Source of the DNA: Capsicum annuum
Lineage: Eukaryota; Streptophyta; Magnoliopsida; Solanales; Solanaceae
Direction of reading: 5' to 3'
DNA: 64,000 nt
Assembly: GCF_002878395.1 (NCBI RefSeq)
Contig: NC_061115.1
Span: 219,360,542 to 219,424,541, forward strand
Shown one piece after another: positions 21,868-32,340 of this stretch (the stretch's first letter is position 1; each line of letters starts with the position of its first letter). The notes under the pieces were generated by a model. It was not told the DNA's origin. It ran no database searches and saw nothing but the letters and a program-made list of their open reading frames with translations. The position numbers and the translations under genes are program-made.

Positions 21868-24836
21868 ATGGATTATTCATTTTCAACTTCTTCACTTTCA
21901 CCTTATTATCATCTCATTTTCACAATTTTAGCTTTTGTTATTTCATGCTTAATTTTCTTGTTCTCCAAAAAAAATCAATCAAAAAAACTAAAATTACCAC
22001 CCGGTCCACCGGGATGGCCGGTAGTAGGTAACCTACTACAGGTCGCACGTTCTGGAAAACCATTTTTCCAGTACGTGCGTGAACATCGTCAGAAGTACGG
22101 TCCGATTTTCACCCTAAAAATGGGTACAAGGACCCTGATCATCGTCAGCAATGCTGACTTGGTCCACGAAGCATTGGTTCAGAAAGGTCAGATTTTCGCG
22201 AGCAGGCCTCGCGAAAACCCTACTAGGACAATATTTAGTTGCGACAAATTTACGGTCAATGCGGCCGTATACGGGCCGGTTTGGAGGTCATTGCGGAAAA
22301 ATATGGTCCAAAACGGGCTTAGTTCAATAAAGCTAAAAGAGTTTCGGGCTGTACGAAAAAGCGCTATGGATAAGATGATAGAGAAAATTCGGGCCGAGGC
22401 GGATGCACATGACGGCAACGTATGGGTGTTAAAAAACGCCCGTTATGCCGTCTTCTGCATCCTCGTGGCCATGTGTTTTGGGGTCGAGATGGATGAAAAT
22501 TCGATAGAGACGATTGATCAAATGATGAAAGCCGTTTTAATGACACTTGACCCAAGATTGGATGATTATTTACCAATATTAAGCCCGTTTTTTTCTAAAC
22601 AAAGAAAAAGGGCCAAGGATGTAAGAAAAAAACAAATTGAAACAATTGTTCCAATTATTGAAAAAAGAAAAAAGATTTTACAAAATCCAGATATTGATAC
22701 AACTGCAGCTTCATTTTCGTACCTTGATACACTTTTTGACCTCAAAGTTGAAGGTACATTTTCGTTTCGGTTATCATATTATTTGTTGTTGCTGCTACTT
22801 GTTCGATCTGATTATCATATTATTTGTTGTTGCTGCTACTTGTTCGATCTGGTTATCGTATTATTTGTTGTTGTTGCTACTTGTTCGATCTAGTTATCGT
22901 ATTATTTGTTGTTGCGGCTACTTGTTCGATTTGGTTATCGTATTATTTGTTGTTGCTGCTACTATTTATTCAATCTAGTTATCGTATTATTTGTTGTTGT
23001 TGCTACTTGTTCGATCTAGTTATCGTATTATTTGTTGTTGTTGCTACTTTTTCGATCTGGTTATCGTATTATTTGTTGTTGCTGCTACTTGTTCGATCTG
23101 GTTATCGTATTATTTGTTATTGCTGCTACTTGTTCGATCTAGTATGGTTTCCTTGCTACTATTTATTTCATACTAAGTTGGGAATCTTCCAAAATGTCTA
23201 CGGGTGTGTGTCGGATCCTTCAGAAATAATCCTTCAAAAATAGTGTATTTCTGAAGTATCCGACACGGGTGCAGCAACATTTTAGGAGAGTCCGAGGGAA
23301 GGGGCGGAAAATCCGACACACATCAGATATAATTATATAAGAAAAATATAAAAATTGGTATAAGATTCAGAAAAGCACCCTATAAACAAACAAGATAACT
23401 GGATGTTTTAGTTTCGAGGCAAAACTTTAACGTCAATATATGTGTTTGAACCCTCGAGCATCCACGATCCTTAAATCCTGGGTTCGCCGCTGGTTGAGGG
23501 ACTTTCGGAAACAATCTTTTTATCTTTACAAGGTAGGAATAAGATTATATAAGCACTATTCTTCTTAGATTGCATTCGTAGAATTATACTAAATATGTTG
23601 TTGTTTGGTTTTTGTTTCATTTTAATTTATCTTGCTTTAAAAAATACTGTATATATCTTTAAACTTCTTAATTTATCTTTAATGACATGTTTTTGTAATC
23701 CTAAAAATGTGATGGCATATTTAAGATCATAAATTTTGTATGTAACAAGAAAAAAAAATAAAAACTTTCTTAAATATTGTGAAAATGAGTTTTGAGTTTT
23801 GATATAAAAGTTTTGCTATTTTCAATTTTATTCGAAAATTTGAATTTAAATTTAAATTTAAAATTTAAAATGTATTTTATGAAATAAGATAATTATTTAG
23901 AATAACTCTCTTTCAACAATAAATGCAAGCTTTATGTAAGAAGTTATAAGGATGGATTTAAACTCTTTATTTATTTGGAAATTTTATTTTGATATATATA
24001 AATTATAAATTTTGAATCTCGTTATAACTCTAAATGGTTAGAATTCGGATTTCATAAACTTCATGAATTTGTTTATTTATATGCACTTATTTATATTTCT
24101 ATAAGCATATATATGCAATATTTCTTTTTTAAAAAATCATTTTCACGCCTTTCTTATTCTATTTTTTTTATTTAAAACAGGTAGAAATTCAGCACCGACG
24201 AATTCAGAGCTTGTTACATTATGTTCGGAGTTTCTTAACGGAGGGACAGACACAACGGGGACGGCGATAGAGTGGGCCATAGGAAGAATTATCGAAAATC
24301 CAAGTATACAATTGCGATTATACGAAGAAATAAAAAACGTTGTTGGTGAAAAGAAGGTTGATGAAAAGGACATAGAGAATATGCCATATTTAACCGCGGT
24401 AATAAAAGAATTATTACGTAAGCATCCGCCTACGTACTTGTCATTGACTCATGCGGTAATCGAGCCAGCTAAATTAGGTGGATATGACATACCTACGGAT
24501 GCAAATGTGGAGATTTTCTTACCCGGGATATCAGATGACCCGAAGTTATGGTCCGATCCGGAGAAGTTTGACCCGGATAGGTTTTTTCTGGGTAAGGAGG
24601 ACGCGGATATAACAGGTGTATCGGGTGTGAAAATGATACCGTTTGGTATGGGCCGGAGGATTTGCCCCGGTTTGAATATGGCTACGGTTCATGTGAGTCT
24701 GATGTTGGCCCGAATGGTTCAAGAATTCGAATGGTCCGTTTACCCGGAAAATACTAGGGTTGATTTTAGTGAAAAATCGGAATTTACTGTGGTGATGAAA
24801 AATACTTTAAGAGCTAAAATTAAGTCGAGAATGTAA
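21868..24836 (+). CDS. CYP77A: Cytochrome P450, CYP77A family
   Basis: Two exons, 21868-22753 and 24181-24836, join in phase 1 (GT/AG) to give 513 residues, normal for a plant microsomal P450. Visible parts: an N-terminal membrane anchor (about 13-34), the hinge LPPGPPGWPVVGN (about 43-55), an I-helix GGTDTT (316-321), ExxR at E372-R375, a DPDRF meander block, and the haem loop FGMGRRICPG (450-459) with the ligand Cys457. The segment RENPTRTIF...VNAAVYGPVWRSLR and the KHPPTYLSLTHAV stretch are typical of CYP77A. Known CYP77A enzymes hydroxylate or epoxidise fatty acids in the ER and contribute to cutin. The single intron (1.43 kb) carries a minisatellite right after the donor site, then a MITE and other repeats. 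The start at 21868 gives the expected N-terminus. All catalytic residues are present, so it is probably functional. Confidence 0.93.
22771..23142 (+). repeat. 41-bp minisatellite in the CYP77A intron
   Basis: Nine head-to-tail units of TTATCGTATTATTTGTTGTT plus GCTGCTACTTGTTCGATCTGG (41 bp), starting 17 bp after the splice donor. Units differ by a few substitutions and one 3-bp insertion. Because 41 is not a multiple of 3, the array is open in several frames at once, giving spurious Leu/Cys/Val-rich ORFs. Confidence 0.95.
23173..23296. mobile_element. 8-bp-TSD MITE, degenerate copy (CYP77A intron)
   Basis: It matches the CTAWGTTGCTCGGACTCT family in order (GTCTACGGGTGTGTGTCGGATCC, a central AAAAATAGTG, then GTATCCGACACGGGTGCAGCAACATTTT), but the ends are mutated and no target duplication is clear. 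Confidence 0.7.
23296..23620. repeat. GGGGCGGA-type repeat followed by a TS/RTE tail fragment
   Basis: 23290-23495 pairs with 16699-16940. 23496-23610 then reads as a diverged TS/RTE tail (GACTTTCGGAAACAATC ... AAATATGTTGTTGTT). Both lie inside the CYP77A intron. Confidence 0.55.
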
Positions 24837-26115
24837 GTGGTTGTGGTGGGGTGGTAAGTAGTTTAATGTATTTTGTTATTTATTTTGATTGTTTTTTTTT
24901 TGGGGGGGGGGGGGTGAATTTTATATTTTATGACTTTTTTTAATCTTATTAAAGTCTAATTTTGTTATTTTATTGTTTTATAGAAATTGTGACTTGTTAT
25001 AAAATAGTACTAATAATAAATTGAGAAGAATTAAATAAAGACATCGAAGTATTTTTTTAAATTTATTTTTCCACTATTTGGTTTCTTGTTAGTAGTTAGT
25101 ATTAATTATGACAAAAATTAAGTTTGATTAAAATGCAAGAGGGCCCTTCTAACAAATTAAAAAAGACAAAAGGCAGCTCGGTGTACTAAAATATTCACTA
25201 TACACGAGGTTCAAGAAGGGTTGAACCGTAAGAATTTATTGTTTGAACTCGCGATTTTCTAATCATAATGGGAAAGAAATTCTTTTTGACGTACTCTCTC
25301 CATTACTAAATAAGTGTTTCTTTTGTGTTTTGATTTTGTTGGTAATAAATGTTTGTTTAAGTCTTCAAAAATAAACGAGTAAAGCATCTAGTACCCCTGA
25401 ATTATGATTAAATTTGCTACGACATGCTCTAACTTCACGGAGGTTCTATCACCCCCGAACAGGCCGAACTAAATTTTAGCGTATTTTTGTCAGACTTTTT
25501 AATTGATGTGACACCTTTGACGTGAACTTCATTTTTATGTAATAAAAGTATCGTGCTAGTACAAAAGGGTGATATACATCTTGTTGTAATACAGATAGTG
25601 GCGGAGGCATGATTTTCATTAAGAGAGTTCGTCATCTACTATACAAACATAAACAAAGATTTTGACCTTATATATTCAGTGTGATTATCCAACAAAGGGA
25701 CTTTGGATCTTTCGCCTCCGCGCCGTATACAGGACTACTACCACCCAGTGGCGGAGGCACAATTTCTATCAAGGGGGTTCAAATGCAGGAAGCAAAAAAA
25801 AAAAAAATTAAAAATCTATCGTTCATGCGTCTCGAACACAAGACCATGAGGCCCCATGAAAGTTTGCAACCCCTTTGCCACTGAATCAAGTTTTTTGGTC
25901 GTCGTGTCAAGGGGGTTCAATTTAATATATATATAGAGAGAGAGAGAAAACAAACTTCATATATATATATATATACAGTGTAATTTTTCGACCCAATGAA
26001 CCCCCTCGAGTCCAAGTAGCTCCGCCCCTGCTACCACTTAAACTAAATTATATTTACAAAAAAAGCTATGAACATCAGCCTACTGTGAAGTATACAAGAA
26101 AGTACATATCCAGAC
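24837..26115. repeat. Intergenic repeats between CYP77A and the RING gene
   Basis: A T10G13 homopolymer junction is at about 24893-24914. An Au-SINE fragment (minus) lies at about 25173-25225, and a decayed copy of the 340-bp repeat at 25395-25610. From 25600 to 26035 there are two AGTGGCGGAGGCA-type starts (25600 and 25748), AAGGGGGTTCAA blocks, AT and GA microsatellites (25928-25975) and an end CTCCGCCCCTG. These are components of a common Solanaceae repeat with GGGGCGGA/CTCCGCCCC ends. No gene was found. Confidence 0.5.
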
Positions 26116-26180
26116 TGTCTAGTGCACTACGCACCCGCTATTTGTAGGGTTCGGAGAAGGACCGGACCATATCGAGTCTA
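26116..26180 (-). mobile_element. Au-type SINE fragment
   Basis: TAGTGCACTACGCACCCGCT...GGGTTCGGAGAAGGACCGGACCA matches the 3' third of the Au-type SINE on the minus strand. It lies just past the 3' end of the RING gene. Confidence 0.6.
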
Positions 26181-26320
26181 TATACTATGATGAATGCTAT
26201 CACAACATTGTAAATATACCTTTCTGTCGCTGCCGATTTAAGACGTTTATACTGTTGCAGCGTAAACGTTTATGCATTTGATGCGCTCGCTGTAGTGGGG
26301 TTCGCTCTCTGGTTGTCGTG

Positions 26321-29300
26321 TCACCTTGAAGAAAACCTCGGCCCAGATGACGAGCATTGGTTTGTATCGACATCCAGAGAGTCCATCGCGTATTGAGATC
26401 GGACAGCTGAACTAAACAAGGGCTGCATAAAGCACTTTTTCTCAGCAGCCTCGCGTAGGGAAATCCGACAAACTGGGCATGTAGATTGCTGCTGAAACCA
26501 TATGTCGATGCATGTGGCGTGGAAATAGTGGCCGCACGATGGCAAAATACGTAATGTATCTTCCTTTCGATACTCAGCAAGGCAAATTGTGCATCTGTGG
26601 CAGCGAAGTACACAAGACCAGTCAGACCAACACGATAAACAAAACAATATAAGCAACATCTGTCGATTTCAAAACAAACTCATTTAACAGTATCTGTTTA
26701 AATCCGATCACACAATGGGATCGAGAAAATACATGCTACGTCCACATTTGTTCCACCGCTGTATAATGTACTATCGATTAGTAATTAACTAAACCTCAAT
26801 CTCAAATGAGTTGGAATCGGCCATAAGAATCCTCCGTATCTATGATACTCTACCTCGGAATGTAAGTTGGACATGTTTACCTTGTATTGTGTCAAACACG
26901 ATATTCAAAACGCACACACGCTGGAATATAAGAGATAATGCTAACTGCACGACATTCAGGCATATATGACAGTACTTGATTCTTACACGACCCCAATTCG
27001 AACACTCAACGGACAAAATAAACCAGAAAGTAACACATACCGCCTCTAGTAATCTCGAAACAAATCCTGTCTCTTCCCTTTCTTTGACATGTTGTTGAAC
27101 ACACGAGAAGATATGTATTATATTGCTAATGTTGCGTGCATACTAGTCGGAAAGTCACAACCAGAGTGTAACGACTATTCTGATGATCGTTAAACTGAGA
27201 TAGACAAACATCAACTGATGTAAATGGTATCAAATTTCTTTTGCTTTACAGTTTGTATGAACTAGCGAACACCAACGACCTGGCAAAAGCCAGCTCATTC
27301 CCACATCCTTCCCGATTTGTAAATAGTTCATTATTTTCATTGAACAACAGAAACCCATTACTTTGATTCTCATCGATCCTTCAATCAAAAAGTAGAAGAT
27401 GGTGTATCTGCAATGGCGTATCTAACAAGGGAAATGTAAATGAAGGCTGGCTTGAACATTTCTAAGCTGAACAGCCTCCCACCGGCTATGTTGCTCGGAC
27501 TATTCAAAAATGTCGACGGGTGCTTGTCGGATCCTCCAAAAATAGTATATTTTTGAAGAATCCGACACGGCTGCAGCAACATTTTTGGAGAGTCCAAGCA
27601 ACTTAGCCCACCGGTTCTTCCTGAATGAAAATATCAGCATCACCTCCAAACATGTCCCTCTGAAGATTATAACAATTTTTTTGCATACCGCAATCTAGTC
27701 TACTACCTAATCTATATTTACGTTTCAACTTAGCAGATAGTGTCCAATTGATCATATTTTACTCCTGATTTGGCTCATTCACTTGTAGGCCTACTGCTGT
27801 TTCTCTCGTATAATGGTGGAAATCGGCACAGGCTAAAGCTTAGGATTAGTCACCTAACCAAAAGAGTCTCTTTTTTCTTGACCTTTCGATCACCTGGTTT
27901 TCCCTCGGCGTCGTCCAAATAATTCACGTAATCCAGTTAGATTCAGAAATCAGAATTGAATCTTGACACGATTCCACAAAAAGAAATTCACTGCAAAGAC
28001 TGACGAGCCTGTGGAAATACCACAATTCTCCACGACCACTACTCCAGGTGGTTCAACAAAGTAAGAACTTACAAGAACAACAGATAAGAAGTTAAAAATG
28101 ACGTTGGATTCGGTAAGATATGACTCTTGGGCTCCCAAAAGTTAGCTCATGTCCATATAAGGAAACCACCAATCTTCTCCCCAACCCACTCTAACACCCC
28201 CCGGCACGCCCAGACAATCAACTAGAGTGTGGACAACATAACGTGGGGACCCAAACGGGGATGTACCTGGCTCTGATACCATGAACGACGTGACACTTGG
28301 GCCTAACTCAACCACAAAGGCTAGCTCATGAGGGAGGAAGGATTGCCCAAGTCCATATAAGGAGACGACTAGTTTGTTCGCTAACCAAGGTGAGACTCGT
28401 AACCCATTCTAATAGATTCCATCTCTAAATGATAAATCGGCTATGAGCAGGTAATAAAAATATCTTTACGACTCTGTCTTCCTAAAAAACCAACACCACC
28501 TTACTAAAGATTCAGTGCAGTTGGTGGCCTCTCCGACAAATCTTACTGAGCTTGTTTGTAACTATCTGTTCAAACACACACCAAACTAGGACAATTTACA
28601 AATGGACGTCAACTGTCTCTTGTTAGCACACAAAACTATGTTGCTCTAAGCAGCCAATTCTTTCTTCATTTCTAGAGTTCGTTCAATTTATACCACGATT
28701 CAAATGAAAATGATAAAACTTCTCAAAATTTCAAAATAAAGTCATGCTTCAGATGTTCAGTGTGTTCCAGTCCCGCTCATCAGTCCTCCCCAATATTATT
28801 GGCTTAAACTTTCGAAAGTTTCTAACTGTCATATTAAGATTTAATTCACATGGACTTCATAAGTTATCAATGTTGACGTAATCCAAAAACATATCCATAG
28901 TCATACTATAACGATCAATCTTTTCGATCCTTTTTCATCAAAAATAAATTCGCTTTCTGGAATCTACAATTCAAATAGTCCATTTCATGAAGAAGTCAAA
29001 AACAACCAACTAGAAACGAGTGTCGCTTATGTAAGCTAGTTCAAAATATGAGTTGGGAAAAAAGGATTCAACTCACTGAGTATCTTCTGCAAAGGTAAAA
29101 AATGCATCGCTGTACTTCTTCGTGGGGAAGTTGGCAACAGCAAGAGGCTCCAGACCATGTAAACCACGCTCCAACTATTCAAGATAAACAGAAACTATTG
29201 TTTAAGAAAAGCCGAACAAGCGATTCGCATGAAAAATCATTCAGCTTTAGAGTAAAAGTGGCAGCCCGGTGCACTAAAGCTCCCGCTATGTGCACGGTCG

Positions 29301-30922
29301 GGGGAAGGACCAGACTACAAGGGTCTACGTACACAGCCTTTACCTTGCATATCTGCAAGAGGCTGCTTCCACGGCTTGAACCCGTGATGTCCTGGTCCCG
29401 TGGCAGCAACTTTACCAGTTACGCCAGAAAATTCTCCAGCTATTTTCACAAAGATCAATCGCCAATATAAAGACAGAGCCACTACTAGTGTCGAATATAA
29501 AGAGGAACTCAATACGTACTATATATAGTAAGCTATTGAACTAATTCAAGTTTAATATAGCTAGCTTATCGGCAAAGGACGTGACGCCAGGAAATAGGAC
29601 CTACAACCACAAAACACCAAACAGTTTTTAGACAAGTTGAAGTTTGAAAGGTTTCAAATCAAAGAATTTGACAAGCAGCCGTAAAAGAATCCAAGAAGTC
29701 CACAAACCTAACAAACTAAACGTCACAGACCCAAGTGATCTACATGATTTACGTACCACCTATACTACTAAACCAATCAAAAACTACAGCCATGATTAGA
29801 TACTTGCTACCCCATCTCAAATTTAGTTCTCCTAAAAAAATAGTAGCAAACTAAGGGGGAGTTTGGCCATGAAATTTTTTACTTTTTACCGGAGTTGAAC
29901 TCACGTTTGGCCATAAAATTCCACCACGATTCAATTCGAAGTCGAATTCTTCAAACACCAAAAAATGTTGAATTACTCACAGAAATCCAAAAACAACTCC
30001 AATTCGTATTAATGGACAAACACAACTTCCCAACTTTCAAATATCATTAATCACTTTGAAAACAAAAACTACTTTTTTTCATAATACTCACAATTTTCGT
30101 GGACAAACGCCCACTAAGGAAAGAGCATCTCCCATCTACTAAGGTCTGTGTGAGGCCATCGGCGGAGCTAGGGGATGTAAGGGGGTTCATTTCATCCAAA
30201 CTCTCTTCACTTGAAAATTATTTTTATATATACAAGGTCGAACTTTTCCTTAGTGAAAAACCTGACTCCACCACTTTGTGACCCTAACTCCTCCAACCTT
30301 GGCAAGCAAGGGTCACACTCAACTAAACCAGTATTTTCGACACGAAACATAAACATATGTGACAAATCACTAAAATTTAAAATAAAAAAAAGAGCAGCCC
30401 GGTGCACTAAAGCATAAAGGTCTATCGTACGCAACCTTACCCTGCATTTCTGCAAGAGGCTATTTCCATGACTTGAACGCATGACTTCCACGTCACATGG
30501 AAACAACTTTACCAATTACTTCGGGACTCCCTTCAAATCACTAAAAATTTTAAAAAAAAGAGCAGCCCGGGGCACTAAAGCATAAAGGTCTATTATTCGC
30601 AACCTTACCCTGCATTTCTACAAGAGGCTATTTCCACCACTTGAACGCATGACCTCCACGTCACATGGAAACAACTTTACCAGTTACTTCAACGCTCCCT
30701 TCAAAACACTAAAATTTCAAAGGAATATCAAATTCTGAAACCTATAAAGTCAAAAGTACTTACAATGCTAAGATCAGATCTAGAAGTATATGCAGAAGAC
30801 CTCCTCCAAGCCAAGTACTGAATTCTTGCACAAATTAACCTTGTACACACAAATACTATGAATATTGTACTCACTGTAAACCCAATCACTGTCATCACCA
30901 AATTTACAGCTGATGATGTCAT
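26321..30922 (-). CDS. ATL-type RING-H2 E3 ubiquitin ligase
   Basis: Three minus-strand exons, 30922-30764, 29174-29077 and 26594-26321, have GT-AG borders and fitting phases (0 and 2), giving 176 residues. Exon 1 encodes a short N-terminus and one membrane span (about 7-31), then a basic patch. Exon 2 carries the GLD-like motif of the ATL family ([19 protein letters not shown]). Exon 3 completes a full RING-H2: C87, C90, C106, H108, H111, C114, C125, C128, with the Pro and Trp (W118) that ATL proteins use to bind E2 enzymes. It should be a membrane ubiquitin ligase; substrates are unknown. The small exon 2 (98 bp) is easily missed. Intron 1 holds three Au SINEs and a Tourist MITE; intron 2 holds a TRIM and a MITE. 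A minisatellite lies directly upstream and is open in frame with the start, so an N-terminal extension cannot be excluded, but the short form fits the family. Confidence 0.9.
27486..27606. mobile_element. 8-bp-TSD MITE (RING gene intron 2)
   Basis: 121 bp with CTATGTTGCTCGGACT / AGTCCAAGCAACTTAG inverted ends, flanked by the exact duplication CCCACCGG (27478-27485, 27607-27614). Confidence 0.92.
28127..28400 (-). mobile_element. TRIM-type mini LTR element, copy 1
   Basis: Two related direct repeats (about 28127-28197 and 28286-28400; shared TTAGCTCATG, CCATATAAGGA and CCAACCCACT-like blocks) flank a short internal region with CACGCCCAGACAATCAACTAGAGTGTGGAC. The plus strand reads CTCTGATACCA at about 28271-28281, the complement of a tRNA-Met primer-binding site, directly before the right repeat. 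The element is therefore in minus orientation. A second copy is at 37969-38290. Confidence 0.7.
29261..29427 (-). mobile_element. Au-type SINE (RING gene intron 1)
   Basis: Read on the minus strand it begins near TGGCGTAACTGGTAAAG (A box region), has the B box GGTTCAAGCC, then AGCCTCTTGCAGATATGCAA and GGTAAAGGCTGTGTACG, and ends GTGCACCGGGCTGC. These are the hallmarks of the Au SINE family of angiosperms. It is near full length. Confidence 0.85.
29855..30114. mobile_element. Tourist-like MITE (PIF/Harbinger type)
   Basis: 260 bp flanked by TAA (29852-29854, 30115-30117). Its terminal inverted repeats read GGGGGAGTTTGGCCATGAA and, reverse-complemented from the right end, GTGGGCGTTTGTCCACGAAA. 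A 3-bp TAA duplication is the PIF/Harbinger signature. It lies in intron 1 of the RING gene. Confidence 0.8.
30394..30531 (-). mobile_element. Au-type SINE, tandem copy 1
   Basis: Au SINE with an internal deletion (the CGCTATGCGC...CCGGACC block is missing; ACTAAAGCATAAAGGTCTAT instead). Its flank CAAATCACTAAAATTT recurs between it and the next copy. Confidence 0.85.
30562..30700 (-). mobile_element. Au-type SINE, tandem copy 2
   Basis: It shares the same internal deletion as the copy at 30394-30531 and nearly the same sequence, so it arose by tandem duplication rather than independent insertion. The flanking CACTAAAATTT motif is present a third time after it. Confidence 0.85.
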
Positions 30923-30929
30923 CTTCTTT

Positions 30930-31290
30930 CCCAATTTTTTCCAAGATTGCAACTTTTCCAAAATTTTCCCAAGATTGCAACTTTTTTTCCAAAATATTCC
31001 CAAGATAGCAACTTTTCTCCAAAATTTTCCCAAGATTGCAACTTTTTTTCCAAATTTTTCCCAAGATTGCAACTTTTCTCCAAAATTTTCCCAAGATTGC
31101 AACTTTTTTGCAAAATATTCCCAAGATTGCAAATTTTTCCAAAATTTTCCCAAGATTGCAACTTTTCTCCAAAATTTTCCCAAGATTGCAAATTTTTCCC
31201 AAGATTGCAATTTTTTCCAAAGTTCTCCCAAGATAGCAACTTTTTTGCAAAATTTTCCCAAGATAGCAACTTTTTCCAAGAAAATTCCAA
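30930..31290 (-). repeat. ~29-bp minisatellite upstream of the RING gene start
   Basis: About 12 units of roughly 28-30 bp built on CCAAGATTGCAACTTTT plus a variable TCCAAAATTTTC spacer. The array begins 8 bp upstream of the RING gene ATG. On the minus strand one frame is open through it for 119 codons and runs into the RING protein start (31279 to 30922). Confidence 0.93.
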
Positions 31291-31780
31291 ATCTTGTTCT
31301 ATTACTACCATTAAAAACAAATTTTACTATACCCCAACTTGTAACATCACAATAAAAATCAGAATCCCCCCTCCCCTTTTTGTCACTTGAAGAAAAACCT
31401 TATAAATTTTATTTTATTTTCAATTTTTCCAAGAATATTGACCTTCCCCCCACACTTTCTAATTTACTTTTAAAAACACCCAAATTGTTTATTGTACAGA
31501 ATATAAAAATTTCTTGTCAAAAGATACTATCTTTACTAGATATTGACTGTTTCTCTGATGTCTCATTCCCCTTCTGTTTGAATGCATGAATATATGTACA
31601 TACATTATTAGAGAATGTCCTGCTGGAATTCAAAATCACCAGATGTTTGGTGATGAAAATTATTCACCTTTTTTTAATTGAAATTATAATAAAAGATTAT
31701 AATATGTTATTAAATAATACTACTATATCTTTATGAGTAATGAATATGTTGGGATCACCTGTGAACATACTAGAAGATAT
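31291..31780. other. Intergenic, presumed promoter side of the RING gene
   Basis: No gene was seen. The sequence is C- and T-rich at first, then AT-rich. Confidence 0.35.
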
Positions 31781-32340
31781 ATATATATTAGAAATGAGGA
31801 TATCCGAAACAAGATAGGAATAGCTTCGCGAAGGATAAAATGCAGGAAATGAGATTAAGATAGTTTGGACATGTGAGAGGCTCACGTGTGAGTATGCTAG
31901 GAGACATATGTTGGAAATGAGGATATTCAGAATAAGATAGGAATAACATCGTGAAGGATAAAATTCAGGAAGCGAGATCAAGATGGTTTGAATATGTGAG
32001 AGGCCCAACGGTAGTAGTGTGAGAGACTAACTGCAAATCGAAACATGACGTACTTTCATCTTGCCGAGAACATAACCTTAGATACGAGTTTGGGAGGACG
32101 CTAAGTAGGATAAAAGGCTAGTAAGTAGCAGTGTATTTTCTTGTTATCACGTAGTTTTATTATCCTTCAATTACCTTTTTTTAATTTGCTTTTATTTTCC
32201 TTATACTACGACTATCATATTATGATGTTGTAGTTACTGTCATGTTACTATCTGTTATTTCTCATACATTTTTGTTACTTCTTTTTCTCGACTACTTTGA
32301 ATGATTTTTTCTTAAGACAAATATCTATGTGAAATAATAA
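31781..32340 (+). repeat. Decayed RTE-LINE 3' region with an internal duplication
   Basis: Two diverged blocks (about 31781-31885 and 31905-32010) both read TGGAAATGAGGATATYCRRAAYAAGATAGGAATA followed by AAGGATAAAATNCAGGAAR, related to the KMQE-RLRWFGHV part of RTE reverse transcriptase. A TCATCTTGCCGAGAACATAACCTTAGATA block and an RTE-like 3' UTR follow. A similar block lies at 37705-37900. Coding capacity is lost. Confidence 0.55.

Noticed and set aside
22637..23243. Several Leu/Cys/Val-rich ORFs after CYP77A exon 1, looking like membrane proteins
   Set aside because: They are three-frame readings of the 41-bp minisatellite inside the intron.
26200..26613. 137-residue minus-strand ORF over the RING exon
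   Set aside because: It is a shifted frame of the RING exon. The RING frame has the full C3H2C3 set and fits the splice phase.
26860..27110. Possible extra RING-gene exons (about 26886-26926 and 27045-27110) with splice-like borders
   Set aside because: Joining either to the last exon breaks the RING frame, while the exon at 29077-29174 fits both phase and the ATL motif order.
29102..29512. ORFs on both strands around 29.1-29.5 kb
   Set aside because: They are translations of an Au SINE and of the antisense of RING exon 2.
30930..31290. CRISPR-like look of the repeat-spacer pattern
   Set aside because: Plant nuclear context, spacers are near-identical and only 10-14 bp, no cas genes; it is a minisatellite.
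30780..31390. Six overlapping ORFs on both strands with repeats such as FPKIATF or WENFGEKLQS
   Set aside because: They all come from the ~29-bp minisatellite. Only the frame that joins the RING start deserves thought, and that is reported as a finding.
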